64,000 nucleotides of DNA from Methyloversatilis universalis EHg5 (GCF_000378945.1 NZ_KB900539.1:3112122-3176121), one strand, 5' to 3'. Positions 8,286 to 17,890 are shown, numbered from the stretch's first letter. Notes: generated from the letters alone by a model not told the origin. A program made the numbers and translations.

Positions 8286-9076
8286 GATCCCGGATACAGC
8301 TGCGCGCCCCCCAGGCCGGCCACTTCGAGCGCCAGCAGGTTATGACAGGCAGTCACCCCGCTGCCGCACTGCATGACCATTTCGCCCGGTGCGCGGTCAC
8401 CGATCAGCGCCCGCCACTCCTCACGCAGCGCGTCGGCCGGCTTGAAGCGTCCGTCGTCGGCCAGATTGAGCTTGAAGAAACGGTTCACCGCGCCCGGAAT
8501 ATGGCCGCCGACCGGGTCCAGCGTTTCGTTCTCGCCGCGGAAGCGGTCCGGCGCGCGGGCATCGACCAGCAGCCGCTCGGCAGACGCCAGATTGGCCTGC
8601 ACCGCATCGGCATCGGCGACCGGCAGCACTTCGCCCAAGGGATAGGACACGGACTGCAGCGGACGCACCGAGGTGTCGAGCGCACCACCAGCAGCCTTCC
8701 AGGCGGACAGGCCGCCATCGAGCACCGACACGTCGCGGTGACCGACCCAGCGCAGCATCCACCACAGCCGGGCGGCGAACATGCCACCCGCGTCGTCATA
8801 GGCCACCACCCGGTGCGCCGGCGAAATGCCGCGCTCACCCAGCAGCGCAACGAACGCTTCCGGTGTCGGCAGCGGGTGACGGCCATTGCAGCCGGTCTTG
8901 GCCGCCGACAGGTCGCGATCGAGATGCATGAACAGCGCGCCCGGGATGTGGCCGGCACGCCAGGCCGTTTCGCCGGCCTCCGGATTGGCCAGATCGTGCC
9001 TGCAATCCACCACGACCACCCGGGCGTCCGACATCGCGTCGGCCAGGGCGGCCGCGGAAACCAGTGCTGCACTCAT
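8240..9076 (-). CDS. sseA: Sulfurtransferase with two rhodanese domains (SseA type)
   Basis: A protein of 278 residues with an inactive N-terminal rhodanese domain (VVVDCRHDLANPEAG, AGHIPGALFMHLDRDLS) and an active C-terminal one (LLVDARAPDRFRGENE, GHIPGAVN). Cys237 lies in CGSGVTA, the six-residue loop typical of 3-mercaptopyruvate sulfurtransferases, as opposed to the CRKGVT loop of thiosulfate rhodaneses. It likely moves sulfur from mercaptopyruvate to thiol or cyanide acceptors in the cytosol. Its ATG overlaps the stop of the SpoIIAA-like gene by 4 bases, indicating translational coupling. Confidence 0.88.
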   Translation of the reverse strand: MSAALVSAAALADAMSDARVVVVDCRHDLANPEAGETAWRAGHIPGALFMHLDRDLSAAKTGCNGRHPLPTPEAFVALLGERGISPAHRVVAYDDAGGMFAARLWWMLRWVGHRDVSVLDGGLSAWKAAGGALDTSVRPLQSVSYPLGEVLPVADADAVQANLASAERLLVDARAPDRFRGENETLDPVGGHIPGAVNRFFKLNLADDGRFKPADALREEWRALIGDRAPGEMVMQCGSGVTACHNLLALEVAGLGGAQLYPGSWSEWCSDPARPMTR

Positions 9077-9426
9077 GCAGTCGCCTCCGCCAGCCAGTCA
9101 CGGGCGGCCGCTTCGTCGTCGAACACGGTCACGTCGGCATCGACGAACACCTGCGACAGCCAGGCGGTCCAGGCCACCCAGGGCGTGCCGGCGATCACCG
9201 CGACGCGGCCGAAGTCATGGCTGTGGGCACGCGCGAAACGCAGTTCTTCCAGCGCCATGTCCAGCGTGAAGTCGGTCATCTGCCGCAGGTCGATCAGCAG
9301 ATTCACGATGCCCTCGAACTTGATCCGGTAATTCACCAGATCTTCGAACTCGCGATAGTCGGCCAGCGTGAATTCGCCGAAAGCCGTCACCGTCACCAGA
9401 TTGCCGCTGTATTCGCTTGTGATCAT
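9073..9426 (-). CDS. SpoIIAA-like / STAS-fold small protein
   Basis: A protein of 117 residues starting MITSEYSGNLVTVTAFGEFT, with LLIDLRQMTDFTLDMALEEL and a C-terminal FDDEAAARDWL. These are hallmarks of the SpoIIAA-like family (STAS-related fold) found alone in many proteobacteria. The ATG at 9424-9426 follows a strong GGAGG at about 8 bases, which fixes the start; the upstream in-frame extension has no family resemblance. It forms a coupled unit with sseA and the DUF3253 gene. Family function is unclear; lipid or small hydrophobic ligand binding has been suggested for relatives. Confidence 0.75.
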   Translation of the reverse strand: MITSEYSGNLVTVTAFGEFTLADYREFEDLVNYRIKFEGIVNLLIDLRQMTDFTLDMALEELRFARAHSHDFGRVAVIAGTPWVAWTAWLSQVFVDADVTVFDDEAAARDWLAEATA

Positions 9427-9485
9427 TTTTCTTACCTCCAGTGTCTGCCGGAACCGGGGCGAAAAACGCGCGCCCCGCACTTCGA

Positions 9486-10334
9486 CTATAGCTTCGCCGG
9501 CGGCGGATTGAGCATGGCCAGCACGCCACTGGCGACGATGAGCACCATACCCAGCCAGACCGCGGCCGACGGCACATCGTTCCACAGCAGCACACCGTAG
9601 AGCGTGGAAAAGGCCACTGTCGTGTAGGCAAGACTGGCGGACACCAGTGTACGGCCGCCCTTGTAGGCGGTGGTCATGCACAGCTGGGCGGCGGCGCCGA
9701 ACACGCCCACACCCAGCAGCAGCGCGCAGGTACGCAGATCCGGCACATGAAAGCCGCCGTCGACCAGCGCCCACACCGCGCCGAACACTGACGAACAGAG
9801 CGAGAAATACAGCACCGTGCGCCATTCCGGCTCGCCCAGCCGGCCCAGATCGCGCACGCTCAGATAGGCCATGGTGGCGATCAGGCCCGAGCCCAGACCG
9901 CACAGCCCGCCAGCCCACTGTTCGCTGCCGAGGGTGGGCTGCAGCACCAGCACCACGCCGGCGAAACCGAGCGCCAGCGCCAGCACGATCGGACGCGACA
10001 GCTCGCCGCTGACGGTGAAACCCAGCCAGGCCGCCATGAACAGCGGCGAGGTGTAGTTCAGCGTGACCGCGGTCGGCAGCGGCAGCAGCGCGATGGCCTG
10101 GAAATAGAGGATGAGCGAAATGGCGCCCGACACCCCGCGCTTCAGATGGGTCAGCGCGTGAGGCGTGGAGAACTGCGCACCGCGCAGCCGCATGATGGCG
10201 GCGATCAGCAACAGCGAAATGAAGGCACGGTAGAAGGCGATTTCAGACGCCGGCAGCGCTTCACTGGCCAGTTTCACGCAGACGCCCATCGAGGCGAACA
10301 GCAGGCTGGCCGCCACCATCCACAGCGACTTCAT
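9486..10334 (-). CDS. DMT-superfamily EamA-type transporter
   Basis: A protein of 282 residues with ten predicted hydrophobic segments in two EamA halves. The first starts SLWMVAASLLFASMGVCVKL and contains the conserved FYRAFISLLL; the second contains YLSVRDLGRLGEPEW and ends with PPPAKL. It is probably an exporter of a metabolite or amino acid in the inner membrane; the substrate cannot be told from sequence. I chose the ATG at 10332-10334, preceded by GGAG at about 7 bases, over an upstream in-frame ATG that adds 18 charged residues. It is transcribed away from the Rieske oxygenase terminator. Confidence 0.85.
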   Translation of the reverse strand: MKSLWMVAASLLFASMGVCVKLASEALPASEIAFYRAFISLLLIAAIMRLRGAQFSTPHALTHLKRGVSGAISLILYFQAIALLPLPTAVTLNYTSPLFMAAWLGFTVSGELSRPIVLALALGFAGVVLVLQPTLGSEQWAGGLCGLGSGLIATMAYLSVRDLGRLGEPEWRTVLYFSLCSSVFGAVWALVDGGFHVPDLRTCALLLGVGVFGAAAQLCMTTAYKGGRTLVSASLAYTTVAFSTLYGVLLWNDVPSAAVWLGMVLIVASGVLAMLNPPPAKL

Positions 10335-10379
10335 CGCGCCGCTCCGCACATTGGCCGGGCCGCGATCGGACGAAACGAA

Positions 10380-10401
10380 ACAGGGCACCGAAGTGCCCTG
10401 T
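10380..10401 (-). terminator. Rho-independent terminator after the Rieske oxygenase gene
   Basis: A perfect 9-bp stem (ACAGGGCAC / GTGCCCTGT) closes a tetraloop that reads TTCG on the minus strand. It is followed by TTCGTTTCG in that direction, giving a modest U-tract. Confidence 0.8.
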
Positions 10402-10425
10402 CCTGACCGGTTGCCGCATGGGCCG

Positions 10426-11529
10426 TCACAGATAGTCCGCCAGTTCGCGCCGGAACCACTCGTGGAAGTGCTGCATGCCGTCTTCCATCGGCGACTGATA
10501 GGGGCCGATCTCAGACCGCCCCTGCTTCATCAGCGCCCGCCGGCCCGCATCCATGCGCTCGGCGATCTCATCGTCCTCGCGCGCGGTTTCCATGTACGCC
10601 GCCCGTTCGGCCTCGATGAATTCGCGCTCGAACAGCACAATGTCTTCCGGGTAGTAGAACTCCACCACGTTCAGCGTGCGGTCCACTCCCTGCGGATACA
10701 GCGTGCTCACCACCAGCACGTGCGGATACCACTCGACCATGATGTTCGGGTAGTAGGTGAGCCAGATCGCGCCGTGCGGCGGCAGCTCACCGCGGTAGTA
10801 ATCAAGCACCGCGCGGTGCCAGCGCTCGTAGGTGGGCGAACCCGGACGCGCCAGACGGTTGTTCAGACCGACCCGCTGCACCGAATACTGCTGCGCGAAC
10901 TGCCAGCTGAGGTCCTCGCAGGTGACGAACTTGCCCAGCCCCGGATGGAAGGGCTCGACGTGGTAGTCCTCGAGATAGACCTCGATGAAGGTTTTCCAGT
11001 TGTAGTTGCACTGATGCATCTCGACGTGGTCGAGCATGTAGCCCGAGAAATCGAGTGCGGACGCGACCTCCATGCTCGCCAGATCGGCGGCGACGTCGCG
11101 CTTGCCCGAGAACAGCAGCCCCTTCCAGTTCTGCAGCGGCTGACGCTTCAGGTTCAGGCAGGGCGTGTTCGGAAAATGCGGCGCCCCCAGCAGCTCGCCA
11201 CGGGTGTCATAGGTCCAGCGATGCACCGGGCACACGATGTTGGGCGTGTTGCCACGGCCCTTCATCATCAGCGCCTGCCGGTGACGGCACACGTTCGACA
11301 GCATTTCGATGCCGGCTTCGCTGCGCACCAGCATCAGCGCATCGTCGGCCCATCCCAGGGTGTGATAGTCGCCGACATTCGGCACCATCAGCTCATGGCC
11401 TGCATAGCCCGGCCCGTTGTCGAAGAGCACGCGCTTTTCGAGTTCGAACAGCTGCTCATCGAAATACCAGGACACAGGGAACTGCGACTGTGCCGGTTCC
11501 AGACGGGTAATGGACTGTATATCGGACAT
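10426..11529 (-). CDS. Rieske non-heme iron oxygenase, alpha subunit
   Basis: A protein of 367 residues. The Rieske [2Fe-2S] ligands are Cys81 and His83 (CRHRQ) and Cys100 and His103 (CPVHR). The catalytic SRPBCC domain holds mononuclear iron through His190 and His195 in EDYHVEPFHPG. It resembles the choline-monooxygenase/aromatic-ring-hydroxylase alpha group and needs a separate reductase, which is not encoded nearby. The substrate is unknown. I chose the ATG at 11527-11529, before SDIQSITRLEPAQ, with a purine-rich GAGGGTTGGGG upstream; a start 26 residues earlier is less likely. Homologues lie divergent from xseB-ispA-dxs in related bacteria (memory), hinting at a conserved housekeeping role. 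Confidence 0.82.
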   Translation of the reverse strand: MSDIQSITRLEPAQSQFPVSWYFDEQLFELEKRVLFDNGPGYAGHELMVPNVGDYHTLGWADDALMLVRSEAGIEMLSNVCRHRQALMMKGRGNTPNIVCPVHRWTYDTRGELLGAPHFPNTPCLNLKRQPLQNWKGLLFSGKRDVAADLASMEVASALDFSGYMLDHVEMHQCNYNWKTFIEVYLEDYHVEPFHPGLGKFVTCEDLSWQFAQQYSVQRVGLNNRLARPGSPTYERWHRAVLDYYRGELPPHGAIWLTYYPNIMVEWYPHVLVVSTLYPQGVDRTLNVVEFYYPEDIVLFEREFIEAERAAYMETAREDDEIAERMDAGRRALMKQGRSEIGPYQSPMEDGMQHFHEWFRRELADYL

Positions 11530-11654
11530 TCCCCAACCCTCGAAGTCAAAGTTGGAAAACCGCGTGCGATCCAGAATCTCCGCTTCGGACCATAAGCCCG
11601 TCGCCAAGGTACGCCGACGCGTGACAAAGCCGGGCAGTATATCTGCTTGAGCGT

Positions 11655-11683
11655 TTGACCGCCTGTTTTGGATCAGTTATTTT
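11655..11683 (+). promoter_or_regulatory. Candidate sigma-70 promoter for xseB-ispA-dxs
   Basis: TTGACC (11655-11660), 17 bases, then TATTTT (11678-11683). It is 33 bases before the xseB ATG and matches consensus at 5 of 6 and 4 of 6 positions. Confidence 0.5.
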
Positions 11684-11715
11684 CCAGCGTTTGCCTTGCG
11701 CACCAACAATCCAGC

Positions 11716-11964
11716 ATGACACGACAAGCAGACGCGGCTTCCGCGCCCGCCAGCTTCGAGCAGGCGATCGAAGAACTGGAGGCCATCGTGCGTGCGATGG
11801 AAGATGGCAAGCTGCCGCTCGAAGGCGCGCTCGAACGCTATCAGCGCGGCGTGGAACTGATACGCCACTGCCAGTCGGCACTGGATGCGGCCGAACAGAA
11901 GGTGCAGATCCTGGAAGACGGACTGCTGCGCGAATTCCGCCCGGGCGATGCACGCGATGAGTGA
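11716..11964 (+). CDS. xseB: Exodeoxyribonuclease VII small subunit
   Basis: A protein of 82 residues, the usual length for XseB. It has the family core SFEQAIEELEAIVRAMEDGK, then LPLEGALERYQRGVELIRHC and a C-terminal helix. Several copies bind one XseA in the single-strand-specific exonuclease used in mismatch and recombination repair; xseA is not in the window. Start is the ATG at 11716 before TRQADAAS; an upstream in-frame start is not supported. Its stop overlaps the ispA start region, a common arrangement (xseB-ispA-dxs). Confidence 0.92.
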   Translation: MTRQADAASAPASFEQAIEELEAIVRAMEDGKLPLEGALERYQRGVELIRHCQSALDAAEQKVQILEDGLLREFRPGDARDE

Positions 11965-12874
11965 GGCGAGCACACCGATGAGCGACCCGACCGGATCTTT
12001 CGCCGACTGGGTGTCCTCAGTGCAGAACCGCACCGAGGCCGCGCTGGACCGCTTCCTTCCGCAGGCGACCATTGCTCCGGCACGCCTGCACGACGCCATG
12101 CGCTATGCGGTGCTGGGCGGCGGCAAGCGGGTGCGCCCGCTGCTGTGTCACGCGGCCGGCACGCTGTCCGGCGCCACGCCGGAGGCCCTGGACGCGGCCG
12201 CCTGCGCGGTCGAAATGATCCACGCCTATTCGCTGGTGCACGACGACATGCCCTGCATGGACGACGACGTGCTGCGCCGGGGCAAACCCACCGTGCATGT
12301 GCAGTACGACGACGCCACCGCACTGCTGGTCGGCGACAGCCTGCAGTCGCTGGCCTTCCTGCTGCTGTCCGAACACTGCCCGGTGCCGGCGGAAACCCGC
12401 GCCGCGCTGGTGAGCCAGCTGGCCATCGCCTCCGGTTCCCGCGGCATGGCTGGGGGGCAGGCGATAGACCTCGCTTCGGTCGGCCTGCCACTGGGGGTGG
12501 AAGAACTGGAATTCATGCACATCCACAAGACCGGTGCGCTGATCCGCTGCGCGGTGCGCATGGGCGCGGCCTGCGGCCAGCTCGATGTGGACGCGCACCG
12601 CCGTCTGGACCACTATGCAGGTACGGTCGGCCTGCTGTTCCAGGTGGTGGACGATGTGCTGGACTGCGAAGCCAGCACCGAAGAACTGGGCAAGACCGCC
12701 GGCAAGGACGCCGCGGCGAACAAGCCGACCTATGTCAGCACGCTGAGCCTGGCCCGCGCCCGCGAACGGGCGCGCGAACTGCACGCCGAGGCGATCGAAA
12801 GCCTGTCGCCGTTCGGCGATGCAGCCCGTCGCCTGCGTGAGCTGGCAGATTTCGTGCTGACCCGGAAACACTGA
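11957..12874 (+). CDS. ispA: Farnesyl diphosphate synthase / polyprenyl synthetase
   Basis: A protein of 305 residues that condenses isopentenyl diphosphate with DMAPP and GPP to give farnesyl diphosphate for quinones and undecaprenyl phosphate. The first aspartate-rich motif is at Asp96-Asp97 to Asp102 ([11 protein letters not shown]) and the second at Asp232-Asp236 (VVDDVLD). [11 protein letters not shown] is the diphosphate-binding segment. The ATG at 11957 overlaps the xseB stop by 8 bases; an ATG at 11978 (MSDPTGSF) is an equally plausible start. It works directly after dxs, four bases downstream, in the MEP pathway. Confidence 0.93.
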   Translation: MSEASTPMSDPTGSFADWVSSVQNRTEAALDRFLPQATIAPARLHDAMRYAVLGGGKRVRPLLCHAAGTLSGATPEALDAAACAVEMIHAYSLVHDDMPCMDDDVLRRGKPTVHVQYDDATALLVGDSLQSLAFLLLSEHCPVPAETRAALVSQLAIASGSRGMAGGQAIDLASVGLPLGVEELEFMHIHKTGALIRCAVRMGAACGQLDVDAHRRLDHYAGTVGLLFQVVDDVLDCEASTEELGKTAGKDAAANKPTYVSTLSLARARERARELHAEAIESLSPFGDAARRLRELADFVLTRKH

Positions 12875-12878
12875 AACA

Positions 12879-14756
12879 ATGGACCGATCCCTGCACACGA
12901 TGAGCGCCTACCCGCTGCTGGAAACGATCGACTCACCGGCCGACGTACGCGCGCTGGACAGCCGCCAGCTGGCCCAGCTGGCCACCGAACTGCGGGCCTT
13001 CCTGCTGGAATCGGTATCGCGCACCGGCGGCCACCTGTCGTCCAATCTCGGCACGGTGGAACTGACGGTCGCGCTGCACCATGTCTACAACACGCCGCAC
13101 GACCGCATTGTGTGGGACGTGGGCCACCAGACCTACGCCCACAAGGTGCTGACCGGCCGTCGCGAAGGCATGGCCACACTGCGCCAGTACAAGGGCGTGA
13201 GCGGCTTCCCGCGTCGTTGCGAGAGCGAGTACGACACCTTCGGCACCGCCCACTCGTCTACCTCGATCTCGGCCGCACTGGGCATGGCCATCGCCGCGCG
13301 CGCGCTCGGCCATCGCCGGCACAGCATCGCAGTGATCGGTGACGGCGCGATGACCGCCGGCATGGCGTTCGAGGCGCTGAACAACGCCGGCGTCGAGGAT
13401 GCCGACCTGCTGGTCATTCTCAACGACAACGACATGTCGATCTCGCCGCCGGTCGGCGCGCTCAACAAATACCTCACGCGCCTGCTGTCCGGCCACACCT
13501 ACAACGCCGCGCGTCGAGCCGGCGCCAAGGTGCTGGAGATTGCGCCATCGCTGCGCGAATTCGCCAAGCGGGCCGAGGAGCACGTGAAGGGCATGATCAC
13601 GCCCGGCACGCTGTTCGAGGAATTCGGCTTCCACTATTACGGCCCGATCGACGGGCACGACCTCGACGCGCTGATTCCGACGCTGGAAAACCTGCGCGAA
13701 CTGCCGGGCCCGAAATTCCTGCACGTGATCACGAAGAAAGGCTATGGCTACAAGCTGGCCGAAGCCGACCCTATCCTGTACCACGGCGTCGGCAAGTTCG
13801 ATCACGTGGCCGGCATCCAGACCGGCAAGGGCGGCGGCAAGCTCACCTACACCCAGGTGTTCGGCGACTGGCTGTGCGACATGGCCGCCCGCTGCGACAA
13901 GCTGATGGCGATCACGCCGGCGATGCGCGAAGGCTCCGGCATGGTGCGCTTCGCCGAGGAATACCCGAAGCGCTACTTCGACGTCGGCATCGCCGAACAG
14001 CACGCGCTTACCTTCGCCGCCGGCCTGGCCTGCGAAGGCGTGAAGCCGGTGGTGGCGATCTATTCGACCTTCCTGCAGCGCGCCTACGACCAGCTCATTC
14101 ACGACGTATGCCTGCAGAACCTGCCGGTCATGATGGCGCTCGATCGCGCCGGTTTGGTGGGTGCAGACGGTGCCACCCATCACGGCGCCTTCGATCTGTC
14201 CTACCTGCTCTGCCTGCCGAACATCGTCGTGATGACGCCGAGCGACGAGAACGAGTGCCGTCAGATGCTGTACACCGCCTATCTGCACGAAGGACCAAGC
14301 GCGGTGCGCTATCCGCGCGGCAGCGGCCCGGGCGTGGCGCCGCAGAAGGACATGACCGCAATCGAGATCGGCCGTGGCGAACTGCGTCGCGCCGGCGAGG
14401 GCGACACCGCCCTGCTCGCCTTTGGCGCCATGCTGACGCCGGCGCTGGCAGTGGCCGAAGAATTCGACGCCAGCGTGGCCAACATGCGTTTCGCCAAACC
14501 GCTGGACGAAGCGCTGGTGCTGGAACTGGCGAGCAAGCACAAAATCATCGTCACGCTGGAAGAGAACGCGCTGATCGGCGGCGCCGGCAGCGAAGTCGAG
14601 CGGGTGATCCACAACGCAGGCCTGTCCTGTCGCGTGCTGCGTATCGGCCTGCCCGACCGCTTCGTCGACCACGGCGACCCGTCCCAGCTGTATGCCGAGG
14701 TCGGTCTGGATACCCCCGGCGTCCGCGCCCAGGTGGCCGCCGCGCTGCAGCGCTGA
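12879..14756 (+). CDS. dxs: 1-deoxy-D-xylulose-5-phosphate synthase
   Basis: A protein of 625 residues, full length for DXS. It is the thiamine-diphosphate enzyme that joins pyruvate and glyceraldehyde-3-phosphate as the first step of the MEP isoprenoid pathway. Visible motifs are [15 protein letters not shown], the ThDP/Mg site [18 protein letters not shown], the pyrimidine-domain [10 protein letters not shown], and [18 protein letters not shown]. The C-terminal transketolase domain ends [11 protein letters not shown]. Start is the ATG at 12879; the ATG at 12900 ([13 protein letters not shown]) fits many homologues equally well. It is third in the xseB-ispA-dxs unit and is followed by a strong terminator. 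Confidence 0.95.
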   Translation: MDRSLHTMSAYPLLETIDSPADVRALDSRQLAQLATELRAFLLESVSRTGGHLSSNLGTVELTVALHHVYNTPHDRIVWDVGHQTYAHKVLTGRREGMATLRQYKGVSGFPRRCESEYDTFGTAHSSTSISAALGMAIAARALGHRRHSIAVIGDGAMTAGMAFEALNNAGVEDADLLVILNDNDMSISPPVGALNKYLTRLLSGHTYNAARRAGAKVLEIAPSLREFAKRAEEHVKGMITPGTLFEEFGFHYYGPIDGHDLDALIPTLENLRELPGPKFLHVITKKGYGYKLAEADPILYHGVGKFDHVAGIQTGKGGGKLTYTQVFGDWLCDMAARCDKLMAITPAMREGSGMVRFAEEYPKRYFDVGIAEQHALTFAAGLACEGVKPVVAIYSTFLQRAYDQLIHDVCLQNLPVMMALDRAGLVGADGATHHGAFDLSYLLCLPNIVVMTPSDENECRQMLYTAYLHEGPSAVRYPRGSGPGVAPQKDMTAIEIGRGELRRAGEGDTALLAFGAMLTPALAVAEEFDASVANMRFAKPLDEALVLELASKHKIIVTLEENALIGGAGSEVERVIHNAGLSCRVLRIGLPDRFVDHGDPSQLYAEVGLDTPGVRAQVAAALQR

Positions 14757-14779
14757 TCACCTCCGTTCCGGCAGAAAAG

Positions 14780-14803
14780 GGCCCGGCGATGCCGGGCCTT
14801 TTT
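14780..14803 (+). terminator. Rho-independent terminator after dxs
   Basis: GGCCCGGC, loop GAT, GCCGGGCC, then TTTTT. The stem is a perfect 8 bp and lies 24 bases after the dxs stop. Confidence 0.9.
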
Positions 14804-14816
14804 CGTGCACCGCGGC

Positions 14817-14845
14817 TTGAGTCGGCCTGAACCCGGTGTTAATCT
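14817..14845 (+). promoter_or_regulatory. Candidate promoter of folE2
   Basis: TTGAGT (14817-14822), 17 bases, then TAATCT (14840-14845), about 40 bases before the folE2 ATG. The -10 is only a partial match, which fits a regulated promoter. A dyad overlaps it. Confidence 0.4.
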
Positions 14846-14869
14846 ACATGCAACAAATGATCATGTAGA
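14843..14869 (+). promoter_or_regulatory. 8-bp inverted repeat overlapping the folE2 promoter
   Basis: TCTACATG (14843-14850) and CATGTAGA (14862-14869) are perfect inverted copies with an 11-base spacer. They overlap the candidate -10 and the expected start of transcription, the position of a repressor operator. FolE2 genes in other bacteria are often zinc-regulated by Zur, but this dyad does not look like the Zur box I know. Confidence 0.45.
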
Positions 14870-14886
14870 GAAACCAGAGGTCCAGC

Positions 14887-15699
14887 ATGAATGCCCGCGA
14901 TCTGCACGCCACCCCGCTCAGCATGCCCGACGTGCAGAACTCGCCGGACCGGCGCGAACTGCCGATCGAGAAGGTGGGCATACGCGGCATACGGCATCCG
15001 ATCAGCGTGCGCGGCCGTGACGGCTGGGTGCAGGGTACCGTGGCCGAGTGCGGCCTGTTCGTGAGTCTGCCCGCCCATCTGAAGGGCACCCACATGTCGC
15101 GCTTCGTGGAGCTGCTGCACGAGCTGAACACGCCGCTGTCGCCGGCATCGTTCGCGCCACTGATGCGCACCATGCTGGTCCGGCTGGAAGCGGACAGCGG
15201 CGAAATCACCCTGCGCTTCCCCTACTTCCGCCGCAAGACCGCGCCGGTGTCCGGCACCGAAAGCCTGCTCGACTACGAGGTGGGCTACACCGCACGGACG
15301 GACGCGGACGGACAGCACAGCTTCACGCTGCGGGTGCAGATCCCGGTCACCAGCCTGTGCCCGTGCTCGAAGAAGATTTCGCAGTACGGCGCGCACAACC
15401 AGCGCTCACACGTCACCATCGAGGCAGACATCGAGGGCGATCTGGCCATCGACGACCTGATCGACATCGCCGAGCAGGAAGCGTCCTGTGATCTGTACGG
15501 GCTGCTGAAGCGGCCAGACGAGAAATTCGTGACCGAGCGCGCCTACGAGAACCCCAAGTTCGTCGAGGACATGGTGCGCGACATTGCCGCGCGACTGAAT
15601 GCGGAACAGCGCGTGCGCGCCTATGTGCTGGAAGTCGAGAACTTCGAATCCATCCACAATCACTCCGCCTGGGCGCAGATCCGCGCCGACAAGCGCTGA
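14887..15699 (+). CDS. folE2: GTP cyclohydrolase IB (FolE2)
   Basis: A protein of 270 residues of the COG1469 family. It opens GTP to dihydroneopterin triphosphate, the first step to folate and related pterins, and can use metals other than zinc. Diagnostic segments are [17 protein letters not shown], the catalytic Cys158 region [11 protein letters not shown], and [10 protein letters not shown]. The ATG follows AGAGG. It stands alone between two terminators, with its own promoter and a dyad. No folE (type IA) gene is in the window. Confidence 0.95.
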   Translation: MNARDLHATPLSMPDVQNSPDRRELPIEKVGIRGIRHPISVRGRDGWVQGTVAECGLFVSLPAHLKGTHMSRFVELLHELNTPLSPASFAPLMRTMLVRLEADSGEITLRFPYFRRKTAPVSGTESLLDYEVGYTARTDADGQHSFTLRVQIPVTSLCPCSKKISQYGAHNQRSHVTIEADIEGDLAIDDLIDIAEQEASCDLYGLLKRPDEKFVTERAYENPKFVEDMVRDIAARLNAEQRVRAYVLEVENFESIHNHSAWAQIRADKR

Positions 15700-15721
15700 G
15701 CACGCAACAGCAGCGGAAATG

Positions 15722-15748
15722 AAAAAGGGACCGCGAAGGTCCCTTTTT
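15722..15748. terminator. Bidirectional terminator between folE2 and rplS
   Basis: AAAAAGGGACC, loop GCGAA, GGTCCCTTTTT. The stem core is GGGACC/GGTCCC with A and T tracts on both sides, so it can end transcription from both convergent genes. Confidence 0.9.
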
Positions 15749-15795
15749 CATTCCGGTCTGCGCGGATGCCCTGAGACATCCGCCGCAGCAGGCGC

Positions 15796-16176
15796 TTACT
15801 TGGCTGCCGGAGCAACCACGCGCTTGGCCAGCTTTTCCTTGATGCGTGCCGACTTGCCCGAACGCTCGCGCAGGTAGTACAGCTTGGCGCGACGCACGTC
15901 ACCACGACGCTTCACCTCGACCGACGCGATCAGCGGCGAGTAGGTCTGGAAGGTACGCTCGACGCCTTCGCCGCTGGAAATCTTGCGAACGATGAAGTTC
16001 GAGTTCAGACCGCGGTTGCGCTTGGCGATCACCACGCCTTCGTAGGCCTGGACACGCTTGCGGTCGCCTTCGACCACATTCACGTTCACGATGACCGTGT
16101 CACCGGGCGCGAATTCGGGGATGTTCTTGCCCAGACGGGCGATTTCTTCCTGCTCGAGTTGCTGGATCAGATTCAT
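15796..16176 (-). CDS. rplS: 50S ribosomal protein L19
   Basis: A protein of 126 residues starting [20 protein letters not shown], with [32 protein letters not shown] and the C-terminal basic tail ([20 protein letters not shown]). It lies at the 30S/50S interface. It is last in the conserved rpsP-rimM-trmD-rplS operon, separated from trmD by 123 bases that contain a hairpin. It ends at a strong shared terminator. Confidence 0.97.
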   Translation of the reverse strand: MNLIQQLEQEEIARLGKNIPEFAPGDTVIVNVNVVEGDRKRVQAYEGVVIAKRNRGLNSNFIVRKISSGEGVERTFQTYSPLIASVEVKRRGDVRRAKLYYLRERSGKSARIKEKLAKRVVAPAAK

Positions 16177-16245
16177 GCTTGACTCCTGGTCTATGGCATT
16201 GCCTTGCCGCAGAGCACTTGTTCCGTGATGCGCGCATTTATTGGT

Positions 16246-16267
16246 GGATGACGGTATTCAGTCATCC
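16246..16267 (-). other. Hairpin in the trmD-rplS gap
   Basis: GGATGAC and GTCATCC flank an 8-base loop. No U-tract follows on the minus strand, so it is more likely an mRNA processing or stability element than a terminator. It might help set the higher output of rplS over trmD. Confidence 0.35.
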
Positions 16268-16299
16268 GCTTACTGCAAAAAACACTGCTGCAGAAACTG

Positions 16300-17028
16300 T
16301 CACTGCTCATCCGGCATCAGCAGGTCGGGCCGCCTGCTGCGCGTAATCGCCAGCGCCTGTTCGGCTCGCCAGCGACGGATCCGCGCGTGATCGCCGGACA
16401 GCAGCACCTCCGGCACCGGCCGGCCATCCCATACTTCGGGACGGGTGTAGTGCGGGCAGTCCAGCAGACCGCTCACGAACGAATCCTCGACCGCGGACGA
16501 CGCGTCGTTCAGCGCCCCCGGCAACTGCCGGATGATCGCGTCCATCAGTGCCATCGCCGGCAGTTCGCCGCCCGACAGCACGAAATCCCCCAGCGACAGC
16601 TCCAGATCGACATCCCTGTCGATCAGACGCTGGTCCATCCCTTCATACCGGCCGCAGAGCAGGATCAACGCCGGCTCCGCCACCAGTTCCATCACCTTCC
16701 GGTGCGTCATGCGCTCGCCGGACGGCGAAAAATGAACCACTTTGACCGGCTGAGCGTGGCGGGCACGGCACACCGAAACGGCCTGCGCCAGCGGCTCGGC
16801 CAGCATCACCATGCCCGGACCACCGCCGTAAGGCCGGTCGTCCACGGTGCGATGCACGTCAGCCGCGAAATCGCGCGGGCTGGTGTGCCTCACATCCCAC
16901 AGCCCGCGCTCCAGCGCGCGCCGGGTGATGCCACTGCGCTCGATCGCCGCGAACATTTCCGGAAACAGCGACACCACCTCGAAAGTGATGCGCGGTCCGG
17001 ACACGCCGCCCGCGGCAGTATCTACCAC
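16300..17028 (-). CDS. trmD: tRNA (guanine-37-N1) methyltransferase
   Basis: A protein of 242 residues. TrmD methylates G37 of tRNAs that read CNN codons, using S-adenosylmethionine, to prevent frameshifting. The SPOUT trefoil-knot signature is clear: [15 protein letters not shown] and [19 protein letters not shown]. The N-terminal [12 protein letters not shown] and [11 protein letters not shown] are also typical. Its first 7 bases overlap the end of rimM, so the two are co-translated. The ten residues before [13 protein letters not shown] are longer than in many homologues, so a later start is possible. Confidence 0.96.
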   Translation of the reverse strand: MVDTAAGGVSGPRITFEVVSLFPEMFAAIERSGITRRALERGLWDVRHTSPRDFAADVHRTVDDRPYGGGPGMVMLAEPLAQAVSVCRARHAQPVKVVHFSPSGERMTHRKVMELVAEPALILLCGRYEGMDQRLIDRDVDLELSLGDFVLSGGELPAMALMDAIIRQLPGALNDASSAVEDSFVSGLLDCPHYTRPEVWDGRPVPEVLLSGDHARIRRWRAEQALAITRSRRPDLLMPDEQ

Positions 17029-17546
17029 TGTGCGTCCCAGTCTGCGAGCACCCGCGCTGCTGCGCGATCCACGTCCTTCACTACTGCCGACACGAAAGGA
17101 ATGAGCCGTTCTACCGGCTTGTCACCACCTTGCGCATCGTCGAGCACAACCAGCACGTCGTTGGCACCGGTTTCCATCAGGCGCTCGATACGGCCCAGCC
17201 GTTCGCCTGACAGATTCACGACTTCAAGCCCGACCAGATCACCCCAGTAGAACTCGTCGTCCCCGGTATCAGGCAGTTCGTGCCGCGGTACACCGACATA
17301 CAGGCCGACCAGCTTTTCGGCTGCAGTACGGTCAGATACGCCTTCGAAGCGCACCACCGGACCTTTCGCCTGAAGCTTGAAACCGTCGGGCTTCAGCGCG
17401 TGCCAGCCGGCTGACCCGGCGTCCGGATCGCTGCTGGCGTACCAGCGCTCGATCACTTTCCAGGACTGCGGATCATCCCCGAACACCTGCAGGTGCAACC
17501 AGCCCTGAATGCCGAAGGGCGCAGCCAGCCGTCCCAGAACAATCAT
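17022..17546 (-). CDS. rimM: 16S rRNA processing protein RimM
   Basis: A protein of 174 residues with the N-terminal RimM barrel ([40 protein letters not shown]) and the C-terminal PRC-barrel-like part ([34 protein letters not shown]). It assists maturation of the 30S head and binds ribosomal protein S19. It lies 35 bases after rpsP and overlaps trmD by 7 bases. The ribosome site before the ATG is weak, which suggests coupling to rpsP translation. Confidence 0.95.
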   Translation of the reverse strand: MIVLGRLAAPFGIQGWLHLQVFGDDPQSWKVIERWYASSDPDAGSAGWHALKPDGFKLQAKGPVVRFEGVSDRTAAEKLVGLYVGVPRHELPDTGDDEFYWGDLVGLEVVNLSGERLGRIERLMETGANDVLVVLDDAQGGDKPVERLIPFVSAVVKDVDRAAARVLADWDAQW

Positions 17547-17581
17547 GGAACCGGAAGGCGTACTGATGGCTGAACCGCTGA

Positions 17582-17830
17582 TCAGGCGGCCTTCTGCGTC
17601 TTGACCAGACGGGCAACCGTCGGGCTCAGCTGGGCACCGACACCTTCCCAGTAGGCCAGGCGCTCGGCATTCACGGTCAGGCGACCGGGCGTGCCTTCCG
17701 GCGCGACCGGGTTGTAGAAACCCACGCGCTCGATGAAACGACCGTCGCGACGATTGCGGGAATCGGTGGCGATGATGTTGAAGAACGGGCGCTTCTTGGC
17801 ACCCCCACGCGCGAGGCGAATGACGACCAT
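17582..17830 (-). CDS. rpsP: 30S ribosomal protein S16
   Basis: A protein of 82 residues beginning [20 protein letters not shown] and containing [15 protein letters not shown], the S16 pattern. S16 binds early to the 5' domain of 16S rRNA. The ATG at 17828-17830 follows AAGGAAG; an in-frame start 31 codons upstream gives residues unlike S16. First gene of rpsP-rimM-trmD-rplS. Confidence 0.97.
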   Translation of the reverse strand: MVVIRLARGGAKKRPFFNIIATDSRNRRDGRFIERVGFYNPVAPEGTPGRLTVNAERLAYWEGVGAQLSPTVARLVKTQKAA

Positions 17831-17861
17831 TACACTTCCTTCAAAACGAGGAAAACCAACG

Positions 17862-17890
17862 ATATTAACGAAGACTTGCGCGATCCGCAA
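17862..17890 (-). promoter_or_regulatory. Candidate promoter of the rpsP operon
   Basis: On the minus strand TTGCGG, 17 bases, then TAATAT, 31 bases before the rpsP ATG. Spacing is ideal and both hexamers are partial matches. Confidence 0.5.

Noticed and set aside
14838-14869. Classical Zur box at folE2
   Set aside because: The dyad arms and spacing do not match the Zur consensus I know, so I list it only as an unassigned operator.
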